DNA from: Fen-1077 sp050014355
GTDB taxonomy: Bacteria > Chloroflexota > Dehalococcoidia > Dehalococcoidales > RBG-16-60-22
Direction of reading: 5' to 3'
Length of the DNA stretch: 64,000 bases
Assembly (NCBI GenBank): GCA_050014355.1
Contig: JBEKDL010000006.1
Span: forward strand, 1-64,000
Positions 26,222 to 35,086 of the stretch are shown here, one piece after another. Under the pieces are notes generated by a model. It searched no databases, was not told where the DNA came from, and saw only the letters and a program-made list of their open reading frames with translations. Within the stretch, counting starts at the first letter, position 1. Each line of letters starts with the position of its first letter. The position numbers and the translations under genes were made by a program.

Positions 26222-29200
26222 TGTGGTTTTCCCCCTCGTGCAATTATTTCACCTAGGTCATAGTTCACACTGGTAACACCAAAGTCAGGTTCTCGTCCGA
26301 AGGGATAACGGATATAGACTGGTTCATGGACTGACTTTCCATCAACTAGGACAACAGCTAGGATGAATTCCTCGGGTTTGTTGAGACCTGTCAATATCTC
26401 ATTCTTAGTCACTGTCACTGTCGTTGCTCGATAGTCGCGCCCTTTAACTTCGATGAAGAGCAATCGGCCACTGTCTCGGAACCCGGATTCAATATCATAT
26501 CCAACCTTCTCCGCGGATACATCGACAGGTCGACGGTCTAGCAACCGCTCAATTTCCAGGACCTTACGCATTGCAAGTTGCTCAATGCGCTTAGTTTCCC
26601 GAGACTCTTCATCTCCTACACCAACCTTCTGACCGCGCAAACGCTGCAATAAGCCTTCTGGCACAACGAGGGCGCCACCGATTATCACTGGGGGCACTGG
26701 ATAAACATGTCGCTCTAACTCTAACTCATCCAGGCGCTTTTTAAGCCGAGCCTCTAATTCGTCAGCACGCTGGCGAGCTTTGCCTGAGTTAATTTTGGCA
26801 TTGACCTTACCAGCTAACTCCTGCATTTTTAATTCATTGGCCCGGTAGTCCCAATAGTTAATCTCCTTAGTAAGACGGTCCTTCACTGCCGCTACGGTGT
26901 GGTCAACGACTTCCTCGCGCCGTCGGCGTACCTCCTCTAGGTGCCGTGGCACCACGCGCTCGATGGCGTACTGCATAATTTTGGACTCGAAATCTCCTTT
27001 GAGCCAAGCATCAGACAGTATGGGCAGTATGGATTCACGCTCCTCAGGACCTATCGAGCGATAGTCCAAATAGGGAGCATACCCAGCTGCACGAGTGTCG
27101 CCATTGCGGTCCACCTCAACGAATTGCATCTGCTGCGATACGATCCGTTTTCGCCCATCAGGAAGCGTTCTGGCATCCTGCAATGAGTGCTCTAGGTAAA
27201 ATAGTAAACGCGGATTGTCCGAAATATCAGTGGGGTCAACCAGAATAGCCCCCTCTTTCAGCAAATTGCGATACTTTTCCAGCATGAGATCAATTACAAC
27301 ATCCAGTAGCGGGTGTCCCGGACAGACAAGCTCTGCCAAGGGCTTACCTCGAATGGTTATTTGGTCCTTTTCGAAGCATACACGCTCATACTTCGCCATG
27401 AGTGGTTCACCGACACCCAACAATCGATCACGGCTTCGCATGACTTGCGGTACATGCGTTACTTCATATCTTTTAGGTTCGCGTTCCCTTGCTGTCCCTC
27501 CAAAATGAGCAAAGGCTTCAAGAAAGAAAGCTCGTATAAAATGCGGCTGAAGTTTTCGAGCGTCGGCTCTTTCCATATCTTCACGAATTCGCTGCACTTT
27601 GGCTGTATCCAGAGAGTCGTGTGCCAAAGCCCGATCTTCAAGGAGTTGTCGTAAATGGTCTCGGTCGAGCTCAGCGTCTACTACCTTGTTGTGCCTGCTC
27701 CTGACCTCCGGCTGGTCCCCGTAGCGGATTGCTTCAAGCAGAAGCTTACGCAGCTCATCACCCTCGAAAACGCGACCAAGAATGTCGAAGACTCCTCCGC
27801 CAAGCGCTTTTCGTTCTTCTTCGAGCTTTGTCAGAAGCCTGTGATATACCTCGCCTTCGCGTGTCTTGTATGCCACGAGACTCCACATGTGGCATACCTC
27901 TTCTTGGCCGATGCGATGAATACGTCCAAACCGCTGCTCAAGACGATTTGGGTTCCAAGGCAGGTCGTAGTTGACCATTAGATGTGCCCTCTGGAGATTA
28001 ATTCCTTCACCAGCGGCATCTGTGGCGACCAGCACAAAGACATCTTTATTCTGAAGAAATGCTTCCTGGGTCTTGCGCCTGTCTTCACGACCCATGCTGC
28101 CATGAATGGTCACCACCGCCTCATGGCGCCCGACAAGGCCGCGGATCTTCTCCACTAGGTAATCCACAGTATCTCGGTGTTCACTGAAGATGATTAATTT
28201 TCTGATATTGCCACTAACATCAACTATTTCATGATTATTCTGGAGAAGATTGGAGAGTTGCTCCCATTTTTTATCTTTCCCTGAACGGCGTACAGTTGCT
28301 GCAAGTAGTTCAAGGGACTTCAAGGTCTCTATTTCTTTTTCTAGTTCAGCTACATTACGGGAGGCTGAAGCTTGTTCAACGATTTTATCTTCAAGGGACT
28401 CCAGTTCGCCGCTCGGGCGGTCATCCATCTCGTCCAGATCATCTTCATCTAGGATGGGAAGGTCTTTGGGATCCTCTATTCGTGTCTGAAGCCCGTGCTT
28501 CATTATACGTTCCTCATTAAGGCGTTTTTCGAGTCTTTCACGTCGGCGTCTCAGCGACTCGTGTATGGCGGCAGGTGATGAAGCCAGACGACGTTGCAAT
28601 GAGGTGAGGGCGAAGCCAACTCTATTGCCCCGACGGCCTTCACCTTCAGCCATGAGACGGTCTACTCGGTTCATTTCCTCTTGGACGTAGGCTGTAACTC
28701 GGTTGTAAAGGTCATTCTCTTCATTTGAAAGCTCATAAGTCACTGTATAAGCCCAACGTTCCGGGAATAGAGGAGTACCGTCAAACTTCACTAGCTGCTC
28801 TTTAACTAATCGACGCATAACATCTGAAGTATCGGCAATGTGTATGCCGTCGCGGAATTTTCCTTCGAATCTATCACTATCGAGGAGAGCCATAAAAAGC
28901 TGGAAGTCTTCCTCCTTACCATTATGAGGCGTGGCAGTAAGTAACAATAGATGCCTTGTTCGGTCAGGCGCTCCAAGCAGTTGTCCGAGCTTGTAGCGTT
29001 TGGTCTCCTTAATGTCGCTGCCAAAAAAGTGTGCTGACATTTTGTGTGCTTCGTCTACAATCACGAGGTCCCATTCTGTCTGACGGAGCTTCGCTTGAAT
29101 GCTTTCATTCCGACTCATGTGGTCCAGCCGGCTTATTACCAAGTTGGCTTCATTGTAGGGATTGCCACTCTTTGAGTCCTCGATCGTCTGGTTAGAAATT

Positions 29201-29742
29201 ATCTTAAAATCAAGACCGAATCGGCGCCACATTTCGTCTTGCCATTGGTCAACTAAGTTCCCAGGGCAGCAAATAAGACATCGGCGGACATCACCGCGGA
29301 TAGCTAATTCCTTTATGAAAAGACCCGCCATAATAGTTTTTCCAGCTCCAGGGTCATCGGCTAGAAGAAAGCGCAATGGTTGTCTAGGAAGCATCGTTTC
29401 ATAAACAGCGGTTATCTGATGAGGTAGAGGGTCAACAACAGAAGTATGCACGGCCAGAACCGGGTCAAAAAGATGTGCTAAGCGAATACGGTACGCTTCC
29501 GAAACTAGACGAAAAATGCCACCTTCGACGTCAAAGCTCCATACCCGAGTAGCTTCGATAGTCTCTAAAGATGCTTCGCGGTCGCGAAACATCAGTTGAT
29601 TGCCAAGGTTTCCAGAAGAGTCTTTGTAAGTTAACTCCACTACGTTTGGGCCGTGCCACTGTGCGCTGACTACAGTTACCGGTCCACTAGGCGTAACTCC
29701 TTTTACGAGGGTACCTTGCTTCAAGTCTTCTAGTCGAGCCAT
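26218..29742 (-). CDS. SNF2/SF2 helicase with C-terminal DUF3883 (DrmD-like)
   Basis: A 1174-residue helicase: motif I LADDPGAGKTIMAG (about 128-140), motif II VDEAHK (about 229-234), motif III LLTATPHNG, motif V/VI region TDAAGEGINLQ and RFGRIHRIGQ. The C-terminal ~100 residues form a DUF3883 domain with the nuclease-like core YDIESG...LFIEVKGR, in which IEVKGR resembles the PD-(D/E)XK ExK. Middle residues 350-480 are a charged coiled coil. It resembles the helicase DrmD of DISARM and helicases found with DUF1156/DUF499 genes. It starts 12 bp after the small HTH gene and probably translocates on DNA for recognition or restriction. Confidence 0.9.
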   Translation of the reverse strand: MARLEDLKQGTLVKGVTPSGPVTVVSAQWHGPNVVELTYKDSSGNLGNQLMFRDREASLETIEATRVWSFDVEGGIFRLVSEAYRIRLAHLFDPVLAVHTSVVDPLPHQITAVYETMLPRQPLRFLLADDPGAGKTIMAGLFIKELAIRGDVRRCLICCPGNLVDQWQDEMWRRFGLDFKIISNQTIEDSKSGNPYNEANLVISRLDHMSRNESIQAKLRQTEWDLVIVDEAHKMSAHFFGSDIKETKRYKLGQLLGAPDRTRHLLLLTATPHNGKEEDFQLFMALLDSDRFEGKFRDGIHIADTSDVMRRLVKEQLVKFDGTPLFPERWAYTVTYELSNEENDLYNRVTAYVQEEMNRVDRLMAEGEGRRGNRVGFALTSLQRRLASSPAAIHESLRRRRERLEKRLNEERIMKHGLQTRIEDPKDLPILDEDDLDEMDDRPSGELESLEDKIVEQASASRNVAELEKEIETLKSLELLAATVRRSGKDKKWEQLSNLLQNNHEIVDVSGNIRKLIIFSEHRDTVDYLVEKIRGLVGRHEAVVTIHGSMGREDRRKTQEAFLQNKDVFVLVATDAAGEGINLQRAHLMVNYDLPWNPNRLEQRFGRIHRIGQEEVCHMWSLVAYKTREGEVYHRLLTKLEEERKALGGGVFDILGRVFEGDELRKLLLEAIRYGDQPEVRSRHNKVVDAELDRDHLRQLLEDRALAHDSLDTAKVQRIREDMERADARKLQPHFIRAFFLEAFAHFGGTAREREPKRYEVTHVPQVMRSRDRLLGVGEPLMAKYERVCFEKDQITIRGKPLAELVCPGHPLLDVVIDLMLEKYRNLLKEGAILVDPTDISDNPRLLFYLEHSLQDARTLPDGRKRIVSQQMQFVEVDRNGDTRAAGYAPYLDYRSIGPEERESILPILSDAWLKGDFESKIMQYAIERVVPRHLEEVRRRREEVVDHTVAAVKDRLTKEINYWDYRANELKMQELAGKVNAKINSGKARQRADELEARLKKRLDELELERHVYPVPPVIIGGALVVPEGLLQRLRGQKVGVGDEESRETKRIEQLAMRKVLEIERLLDRRPVDVSAEKVGYDIESGFRDSGRLLFIEVKGRDYRATTVTVTKNEILTGLNKPEEFILAVVLVDGKSVHEPVYIRYPFGREPDFGVTSVNYDLGEIIARGGKPQ

Positions 29743-29754
29743 TCTGTACCTCCT

Positions 29755-29988
29755 TTAACGCCTATCGACAGCATTATCTACGGGAAATGCCTTCGAAGAT
29801 GGCCTACCTCTGCGCCCTTTATATCCTCTCGCAAATGAGTGAAGTGTATCGCTTCGGATGAGCCAAGTGTTATGGATCTTTTTCGCCACTAATCTACTTT
29901 CTCTACATAATCTTTTCACCGTTCCGGGATGAACCCCTAGTACCTGGGCAGCCTCAACCACACTCAAGTAATCATCTAATATAGGCAT
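29755..29988 (-). CDS. Small HTH (excisionase/MerR-like) regulator heading the defence operon
   Basis: A 77-residue protein with an N-terminal winged-helix motif DYLSVVEAAQVLGVHPGTVKRLCRES, then WLIRSDTLHSFARG and a basic tail (KGRRGRPSS), the pattern of the helix_turn_helix_17/excisionase family. ATG 29988 follows AGAAGGA. As first gene, 12 bp ahead of the helicase, it likely controls the operon; two identical 10-bp direct repeats in its promoter are candidate binding sites. A true excisionase role is less likely because no integrase is adjacent. Confidence 0.75.
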   Translation of the reverse strand: MPILDDYLSVVEAAQVLGVHPGTVKRLCRESRLVAKKIHNTWLIRSDTLHSFARGYKGRRGRPSSKAFPVDNAVDRR

Positions 29989-30007
29989 TAAATATCCTTC
30001 TAGACCA

Positions 30008-30057
30008 ATATTATTCCGATGTCGTTATATTATTCCCCTAGGCTCTGGGAAAGTCAA
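30008..30057 (-). promoter_or_regulatory. Promoter and candidate operator of the defence operon
   Basis: On the minus strand there is a -35 TTGACT (30057-30052) and an AT-rich -10 region (AATAAT at 17 bp or TAATAT at 19 bp spacing). The 10-mer GGAATAATAT occurs twice as exact direct repeats (plus-strand 30008-30017 and 30027-30036), 19 bp apart, one over the -10. This suits repression by the small HTH protein encoded next. Confidence 0.55.
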
Positions 30058-30409
30058 GGTTCATCTCTTTGGTTCGGATAAACAAACTATCTGGTTGAAG
30101 GTCAATGCCAGACAAATGATAAAGATGGCTGGCAATAAACCTACAGCACCGGAATCGGCAGCCTAAGAAAGAAAAGGAGAAAAGAGAACCAGAAAAGAGA
30201 CCCCCCTACCTCCTCTAAAGACGAATATATATACAGAGGAAGAGAAAGAGAAACGCTGTGACGTATGTTATAGATTAGCTAACAAATAGCTAACAGACTG
30301 GATTACATGGGTTATCACAATTTAGTACTCCACGCTCAGAAACGGCTGCTTGCACCAGACAAATTTGTACTTATTTGAGCTTAACAGCATCACATGATAC
30401 AATGAGACA
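30058..30409. other. Intergenic region upstream of attachment scar 1
   Basis: No gene is seen. A long purine-rich stretch runs from about 30160 to 30250. Tandem copies of the TAGCTAAC motif lie at 30274-30300. The copy at 30285-30300 ends 110 bp before the tRNA-like scar at 30410, the same distance seen at the second scar (38113-38128 to 38238), so these may be recombinase arm sites. Confidence 0.4.
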
Positions 30410-30458
30410 CAGTTTCGTAAACCGCTTGTCGTAGGTTCGATTCCTATCGCTGGCTCCA
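30410..30458 (+). other. tRNA-Thr(CGT) 3' fragment, attachment-site scar 1
   Basis: 49 bp read as the 3' part of a tRNA: anticodon loop TTCGTAA (anticodon CGT) with its 3' stem ACCGC, then the T arm GTAGG-TTCGATT-CCTAT, the 3' acceptor strand CGCTGGC, discriminator T and CCA. The 5' half of a tRNA is absent: upstream reads CACAGT where GCGGT would be needed to pair. The same 49 bp recurs at 38238 and, slightly diverged, at 40110. Such 3' tRNA duplicates are the normal scar of tyrosine-recombinase integration. Confidence 0.75.
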
Positions 30459-30544
30459 GTTCTTGAAGCTAAAATCCACTGAAATGGCGAGAGCGTTTTG
30501 GCGGATTTTTTATTTTTGCTAATCTTTTGCTAATCTATGTGAAT

Positions 30545-30955
30545 TTAGGGACAGTTTAAAGATGCTGACAATGTGTAGCCAATATTACCTAAATATTCGG
30601 CATGTACGTTTAATTTGTTATTTCCCGGCGTTTTATAAGGTAAATAAAAAGTAACTAAAGCTTCTTGATTAACGTTGAGTGAAAAAGGCTGAGTTTCTTG
30701 AGATACTAATATTCTACCGTCATCAGAACGAATATCAGCAAATGTTTTTATGTTATCCACTTGAGTTGAGCCGATATTTTTTATATACGCCCTAATTCTA
30801 TAGACACGACCGGCTCTGAAGTCATCGATCGTATAGGTAATAGCAGGAAGAGGGTTTAAAGGAACGATAAAAAAATCATTTGGGTCATATATATTTGGAA
30901 TATGACCAATTGCTAGGTCAACATTTGGAATCACAGCGGCGAAGTGAGAGAACAA
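30545..30955 (-). pseudogene. C-terminal fragment of an exported beta-sandwich (CARDB-like) protein
   Basis: The 136-residue minus-strand frame contains a beta-rich module (VYRIRAYIKNIGSTQVDNIK, then SLNVNQEALVTFYLPY, then HAEYLGNIGYTLSASLNCP) with the look of CARDB/adhesion-type domains. There is no signal peptide. The frame begins where an unrelated recombinase fragment lies on the other strand (about 30937), so the 5' part seems to have been cut away. Family assignment is tentative. Confidence 0.45.
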
Positions 30956-31089
30956 AGGCGGGGTTAGAACGGTTCCGGGCTATCGGTAAGAAGTTGGGGC
31001 GGCCCCCCGGCAGTAAGGACAAAAGGCGCCGGCAAAAAAGGGTCGCTCGGATTCACGAACGATACTTCACGCCTACCGGCATTTATTGA
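30937..31089 (+). pseudogene. Serine recombinase (resolvase) C-terminal remnant
   Basis: The plus-strand frame reads SERTKAGLERFRAIGKKLG, then RPPGSKDKRRRQKR, and stops at 31089. This is the end of the catalytic domain and linker of serine recombinases of the resolvase/invertase type (RTKAGLxRAKxxGKxLGRPxGSKD). The catalytic N-terminal domain is missing, so it cannot act. It shows that a transposon or integrating element once broke here. Confidence 0.7.
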
Positions 31090-31571
31090 AAAAGGAACCT
31101 TTTTATTCCCTATTGACCATCCGCTAAATTGTTACTTTCGGCAGTGCCCGCACAACGCGCTGGGTATGCCCCCAAAAAAGATGGGAGTGCAAAAATTCAG
31201 AAAGTATCGGACTCTACGGGGGCAAAAAGAAGGAGTCCAGTTGAGACCAATGGCGGAAGTTTGTAAACCAGAAATTAAGCTTCTTGACATCGTTAGTCTG
31301 GCAGGAGTAAAGTTATCATGTTTTAATGCACGGTTCGGGTTATCCGGTACGGTACTTCACAGAGGAGGATAAACGGTCTCACAATTCGGATTTGCGATAA
31401 TGCGGTGGGACACCGTTTTGTCGCTTCCGTCTCGATCCTCAGCGGAGAACAGGATGATGACCCTTGGTTGAGATCAATTGTGGTACATTCTTCTAGAGGC
31501 GAGACTATTGCACTGCAAACGAAAAGAGCGGTATAGGTTACTCGTTTCCTATATGATTAACGGAGCCGCTG
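31090..31571. other. Intergenic region before the glycan cassette
   Basis: Nothing convincing is seen. The open frame at 31166-31372 has no ribosome site and no recognisable content. The segment presumably carries the promoter of the 31572 operon, but I found no strong -35/-10 pair. Confidence 0.3.
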
Positions 31572-32303
31572 GTGGACGGTAAATCCTTCAATTTATCACT
31601 GGTGCTACCCTTCTACAATGAGGAGGAGAATATCAGAGACGTGGTTAATGGGCTGTCAGTTGCTTGTGAGAAGGCCCATATTGCCTACGAGTTAGTGCTG
31701 GTGAATAATGGCTCGGTGGATGACTCTGCCTCGATATTAGGTGACTTAGCCAAAGAAAAACCTGATAGAATAAGAGTTATCAACATTCCCTCTAATCAGG
31801 GCTATGGGTGGGGAATCATTAACGGATTCAATAATGCTTCTGGTGAGTATGTAGGATTTATGTCCGGCGATGGTCAGACAAGCCCCGAAGATATGTTAAG
31901 GGTATTCCACGGCATGTCGGAGAACTTTGATATAGTCAAGGCGAAAAGAACTGTACGGAACGATGGAATAGCCCGTAAGATTTTATCCAAAGTCTGTAAC
32001 TTCCTGTTCCTGGCATTATTCAACGTGAATACGTCAGATGTGAACGGTAGCCCGAAGATTCTTAAGAACGAACTGCTACGCAAGATTGCTCCCACATCCA
32101 AGGACTGGTTCATCGATGCTGAAATAGTTATCAAGGCCATGTATCTGAATCTTAAGCTCAAGGAGGTACCTGTGGAGTTCTTACGCCGAGAAAAAGGGAG
32201 GTCCCACGTGAAGTTCTCCACGATTTTTGAGTTTGCGAAGAATATGTGGAATTATAGATTCGGCAGAGGATTTGAAGAATGGAAACAAGCGATTCAAAAG
32301 TAG
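31572..32303 (+). CDS. Family 2 glycosyltransferase (dolichol-phosphate-mannose synthase-like)
   Basis: A 243-residue GT-A enzyme starting at GTG: LSLVLPFYNEEENI at the N-terminus, nucleotide-binding VLVNNGSVDDS (a variant of DDGSxDxT, with NNGS), then YVGFMSGDGQTSPED containing the DxD-like SGDGQ, and a C-terminal KEVPVEFLRREKGRSHVKF segment typical of DPM1-like enzymes. No transmembrane anchor is visible. It probably transfers a sugar from an NDP-sugar to a polyprenyl phosphate or a glycan. It overlaps the following cytidylyltransferase gene by 25 bp, so the cassette is tightly coupled. Confidence 0.85.
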   Translation: MDGKSFNLSLVLPFYNEEENIRDVVNGLSVACEKAHIAYELVLVNNGSVDDSASILGDLAKEKPDRIRVINIPSNQGYGWGIINGFNNASGEYVGFMSGDGQTSPEDMLRVFHGMSENFDIVKAKRTVRNDGIARKILSKVCNFLFLALFNVNTSDVNGSPKILKNELLRKIAPTSKDWFIDAEIVIKAMYLNLKLKEVPVEFLRREKGRSHVKFSTIFEFAKNMWNYRFGRGFEEWKQAIQK

Positions 32304-33076
32304 TGATCCTTTGTGGCGGAAGAGGGGTCAGGTTTCATGAAGCGACAGAGCTTAGACCTAAGCCTCTCATAGAGATAGGGGGAAGACCCATACTCTGGCA
32401 CATAATGAAGACTTATGGCTATTATGGGCACCAAGACTTCATACTATGCTTGGGCTACAGAGGCGAGATGATAAAAAGACATTTTCTTGATTACGAGCTT
32501 ATGAATTGTGACTTTACGGTCCAGTTGGGTCGAAAGAAGAAGATTGAGCTCCACAACACATGTCAGGAACAGGGATGGAAGGTTACCTTAGCCGAGACCG
32601 GCATAAATGCTATGACTGGCGCTCGGATCAAACGCATCGAAAAGTATGTTGATTCTGACTTGTTTCTACTGACTTATGGGGATGCTGTCACCAATCTTAA
32701 TATTTCTAACCTGGTTGATTTTCATCACTCCCATAAGAAAATTGGGACAATCACTGCGGTGAGCTCTCTATCAAGATTTGGTGACCTCAAGATAGGTCGA
32801 GGCAATTTGGTTGAAGAGTTTAGGGAAAAGGCTCCCATCCATGGTAGCTACATCAACGGAGGTTTCTTTGTCTTTGACCGAAGATTATTTGACTATGTGG
32901 ACGATGATGATAGTTGTAGTTTCGAGCGGCAACCATTGGAACGACTTGCGAAGGACGGGCAACTAGCTGCTTACGTTCACGACGGTTACTGGCAGTGCAT
33001 GGATACTTACCGTGATTGGGAAATCCTTGAGCAAGCTTGGAATACCAACAATCCACCGTGGAAAGTCTGGGGATGA
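32279..33076 (+). CDS. rfbF: Glucose-1-phosphate cytidylyltransferase
   Basis: A 265-residue nucleotidyltransferase close to RfbF: VVILCGGRGVRFHEAT at the N-terminus, PKPLIEIGGRPILWHIMK, DFILCLGYRGEMIKRHF, the metal/substrate segment LTYGDAVTNL and the C-terminal ERQPLERLAKDGQLAAYVHDGYWQCMDT. Glucose-1-phosphate plus CTP gives CDP-glucose, the entry to CDP-linked 6-deoxy or 3,6-dideoxy sugars. The usual GGxGTR reads GGRGVR, a mild variant. It overlaps the next gene by 4 bp (ATGA), which fits the dehydratase that uses its product. Confidence 0.85.
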   Translation: METSDSKVVILCGGRGVRFHEATELRPKPLIEIGGRPILWHIMKTYGYYGHQDFILCLGYRGEMIKRHFLDYELMNCDFTVQLGRKKKIELHNTCQEQGWKVTLAETGINAMTGARIKRIEKYVDSDLFLLTYGDAVTNLNISNLVDFHHSHKKIGTITAVSSLSRFGDLKIGRGNLVEEFREKAPIHGSYINGGFFVFDRRLFDYVDDDDSCSFERQPLERLAKDGQLAAYVHDGYWQCMDTYRDWEILEQAWNTNNPPWKVWG

Positions 33077-34071
33077 GCACGATGAAGGATTTTTGGCGAG
33101 ACCGGAAGGTGTTCATCACCGGTTGTACGGGACTGCTTGGGTCTTGGTTGACCCAGACCCTGGTGGAGAGAAACGCCGAGGTTGTCGGACTGGTTCGAGA
33201 CCTAGTCCCTAAGTCCAATCTCAATTGGAGCGGATTTAGCGACAAAATTAATATCGTTCGCGGCGAACTGGAGGATTATCCCACCCTGGAGCGAGCACTC
33301 AACGAGTATGAAATAGACACCGTTTTTCACCTGGGTGCCCAAACAATCGTCGGCATCGCCAACAGGAACCCTCTAAGCACCTTCGAATCTAACATAAGAG
33401 GGACGTGGAATTTACTGGAAGCCTGCCGGCGAACCAGCACTATCTCAAGGGTTTTGGTTGCCTCTAGCGATAAAGCGTATGGTGAACATGAAGAACTCCC
33501 CTATAATGAGACGTTTGCTCTTAAAGGCAGTCACCCCTATGACGTTTCCAAAAGCTGTGTGGACCTAATCTCCACTGCCTACTATAAGACCTATGGTTTG
33601 CCAATCGGCATTGCGAGGTGTGGTAATTTCTATGGAGGCGGTGACCTGAATTTCAATCGTATCATCCCCGGGACGATAAGAGCCGTATTTAATAACGAGA
33701 GGCCTGTAATTCGTAGCGATGGGACTTTCATTCGCGATTATATTTTCGTATTGGATGCGGTGGAGGCATACTCACTACTGGCTGAACGCATGGACAACAA
33801 GAACATACATGGCGAGGCCTTCAATTTTAGTAATGAAATGCGAATGACTGTTATCGAGATTGTGCAAAAGATATTGCGGTTAATGAACCGGGAAGACCTA
33901 GAACCGACGATATTAAACACGGTGAAGGGTGAGATAAAGCATCAATATCTCACTACTCAAAAAGCCGGGATGATTTTGGGCTGGAAACCCAAGTACGAAC
34001 TAGAAGAAGGTCTCTTGGAGACTATCAAGTGGTACCAAGAGTTTTTTGAGGGGCAGAACAAGACTAGATGA
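33073..34071 (+). CDS. NDP-sugar dehydratase, CDP-glucose 4,6-dehydratase-like SDR
   Basis: I placed the start at ATG 33073, overlapping the rfbF stop, so MSTMKDFWRDRKVFITG opens the protein (332 residues). It is an extended SDR: NAD-binding TGCTGLLGSWL, then a SSDKAYG serine segment and the active-site Tyr/Lys pair in YDVSK. RCGNFYGGGDLNFNR and IRDYIFVLDAVEAY follow the CDP-glucose 4,6-dehydratase (RfbG) pattern. Next to rfbF this strongly suggests CDP-4-keto-6-deoxyglucose synthesis; an epimerase role cannot be excluded by eye. Confidence 0.8.
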   Translation: MSTMKDFWRDRKVFITGCTGLLGSWLTQTLVERNAEVVGLVRDLVPKSNLNWSGFSDKINIVRGELEDYPTLERALNEYEIDTVFHLGAQTIVGIANRNPLSTFESNIRGTWNLLEACRRTSTISRVLVASSDKAYGEHEELPYNETFALKGSHPYDVSKSCVDLISTAYYKTYGLPIGIARCGNFYGGGDLNFNRIIPGTIRAVFNNERPVIRSDGTFIRDYIFVLDAVEAYSLLAERMDNKNIHGEAFNFSNEMRMTVIEIVQKILRLMNREDLEPTILNTVKGEIKHQYLTTQKAGMILGWKPKYELEEGLLETIKWYQEFFEGQNKTR

Positions 34072-35066
34072 TTGCAGCACTAAACAATACAGTGGTGTTT
34101 GTTACGGGAGTTTCCGGTTTCATCGGCTCACACCTAGCCCGAAGGCTGGTTGCGGAGGGGGCCAAAGTGCATGGGCTGGTTAGAAAGAGCTCTAACTTAT
34201 GGCGAATCCAAGACTTTAGAGACCAGATTGAATTTCACTATGCTGACCTAAGAGATTTTGAATCAGTGAAAAAAGCAGTTCAAGATATCAGCCCACAGAA
34301 AATATTCCATCTCTCTGCGTACGTCGATGTTGATCGCTCCCCGGCGCTCATGGCGGAAATGGTCGAAGTTAACGTCAAAGGAACTCTAAATTTGTTACAG
34401 GCTCTGGGTGGAATTCCTTACGACTGTTTCGTAAACACAGGAGCTTCTGAGGAATATGGAGACAACCCAGTTCCATTTCGAGAAAGCCAAATGCCAAATC
34501 CAGTCTCTCCCTATTCAGCATCAAAGGTGGCTACCACTATGTTTTGCCAGATGCTTCATAAGACGCAAGGATTACCGATTGTTACTTTGAGACCTTTCTT
34601 GACCTACGGTCCAAGACAGGAGAGCCGCATGCTCATTCCCTCGCTAATTCAGCAGACGCTTCGCAGTGAGGCCTTTGAAATGACCGGGGGAGAACAGACC
34701 AGAGAATTCAACTATATCGATGATATCGTCGACGGTTTTGTGCGGGCTTCCGTTACCCCCGGAGCTATTGGCGAAATAATAAACATTGGGAATGGCTTGG
34801 AGCATAAAGTCAAGGATGTGGTAGAGGCAGTTTTGAGCCTGATGAACAGTTCCGTAAAACCGAAGATAGGAGCTTTAAATTATCGCCCCGGGGAAGCCTG
34901 GCATTTTTACTGTGACAATACCAAAGCGAGGCGAATTCTGGGCTGGGAACCCAGGGTCAATTTAGGCGATGGCCTAAAAAAGACCATCGATTGGTACCGG
35001 GAATACTATCTGAAGAATAATCAGGATGTAGCCAAAATGGGAGAGCGGAGTGCCCACCACGGTTAG
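34068..35066 (+). CDS. NAD-dependent epimerase/reductase of sugar cassette
   Basis: A 332-residue extended SDR overlapping the previous gene by 4 bp: cofactor-binding VTGVSGFIGSHLARRL, serine region NTGASEEYGD, active-site Tyr/Lys in YSASKVA, and RPFLTYGPRQ. Likely the second sugar-modifying step (reduction or epimerisation of the 4-keto sugar), comparable to RmlC/RfbJ-type or GDP-4-keto-6-deoxymannose reductases. The exact product cannot be named. The GC content and codon use resemble the rest of the cassette. Confidence 0.75.
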   Translation: MIAALNNTVVFVTGVSGFIGSHLARRLVAEGAKVHGLVRKSSNLWRIQDFRDQIEFHYADLRDFESVKKAVQDISPQKIFHLSAYVDVDRSPALMAEMVEVNVKGTLNLLQALGGIPYDCFVNTGASEEYGDNPVPFRESQMPNPVSPYSASKVATTMFCQMLHKTQGLPIVTLRPFLTYGPRQESRMLIPSLIQQTLRSEAFEMTGGEQTREFNYIDDIVDGFVRASVTPGAIGEIINIGNGLEHKVKDVVEAVLSLMNSSVKPKIGALNYRPGEAWHFYCDNTKARRILGWEPRVNLGDGLKKTIDWYREYYLKNNQDVAKMGERSAHHG

Positions 35067-35086
35067 TTTATCTCGTCGGAACTGCA

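Noticed and set aside
15979..29988. DISARM system
   Set aside because: Only the helicase resembles DrmD. No DrmA, DrmB (DUF1998) or DrmC phospholipase-D gene is present, and the methylase is DUF1156 type.
31166..31372. 68-aa plus-strand frame upstream of the glycan cassette
   Set aside because: No ribosome site and no recognisable domain; nothing supports it as a gene.
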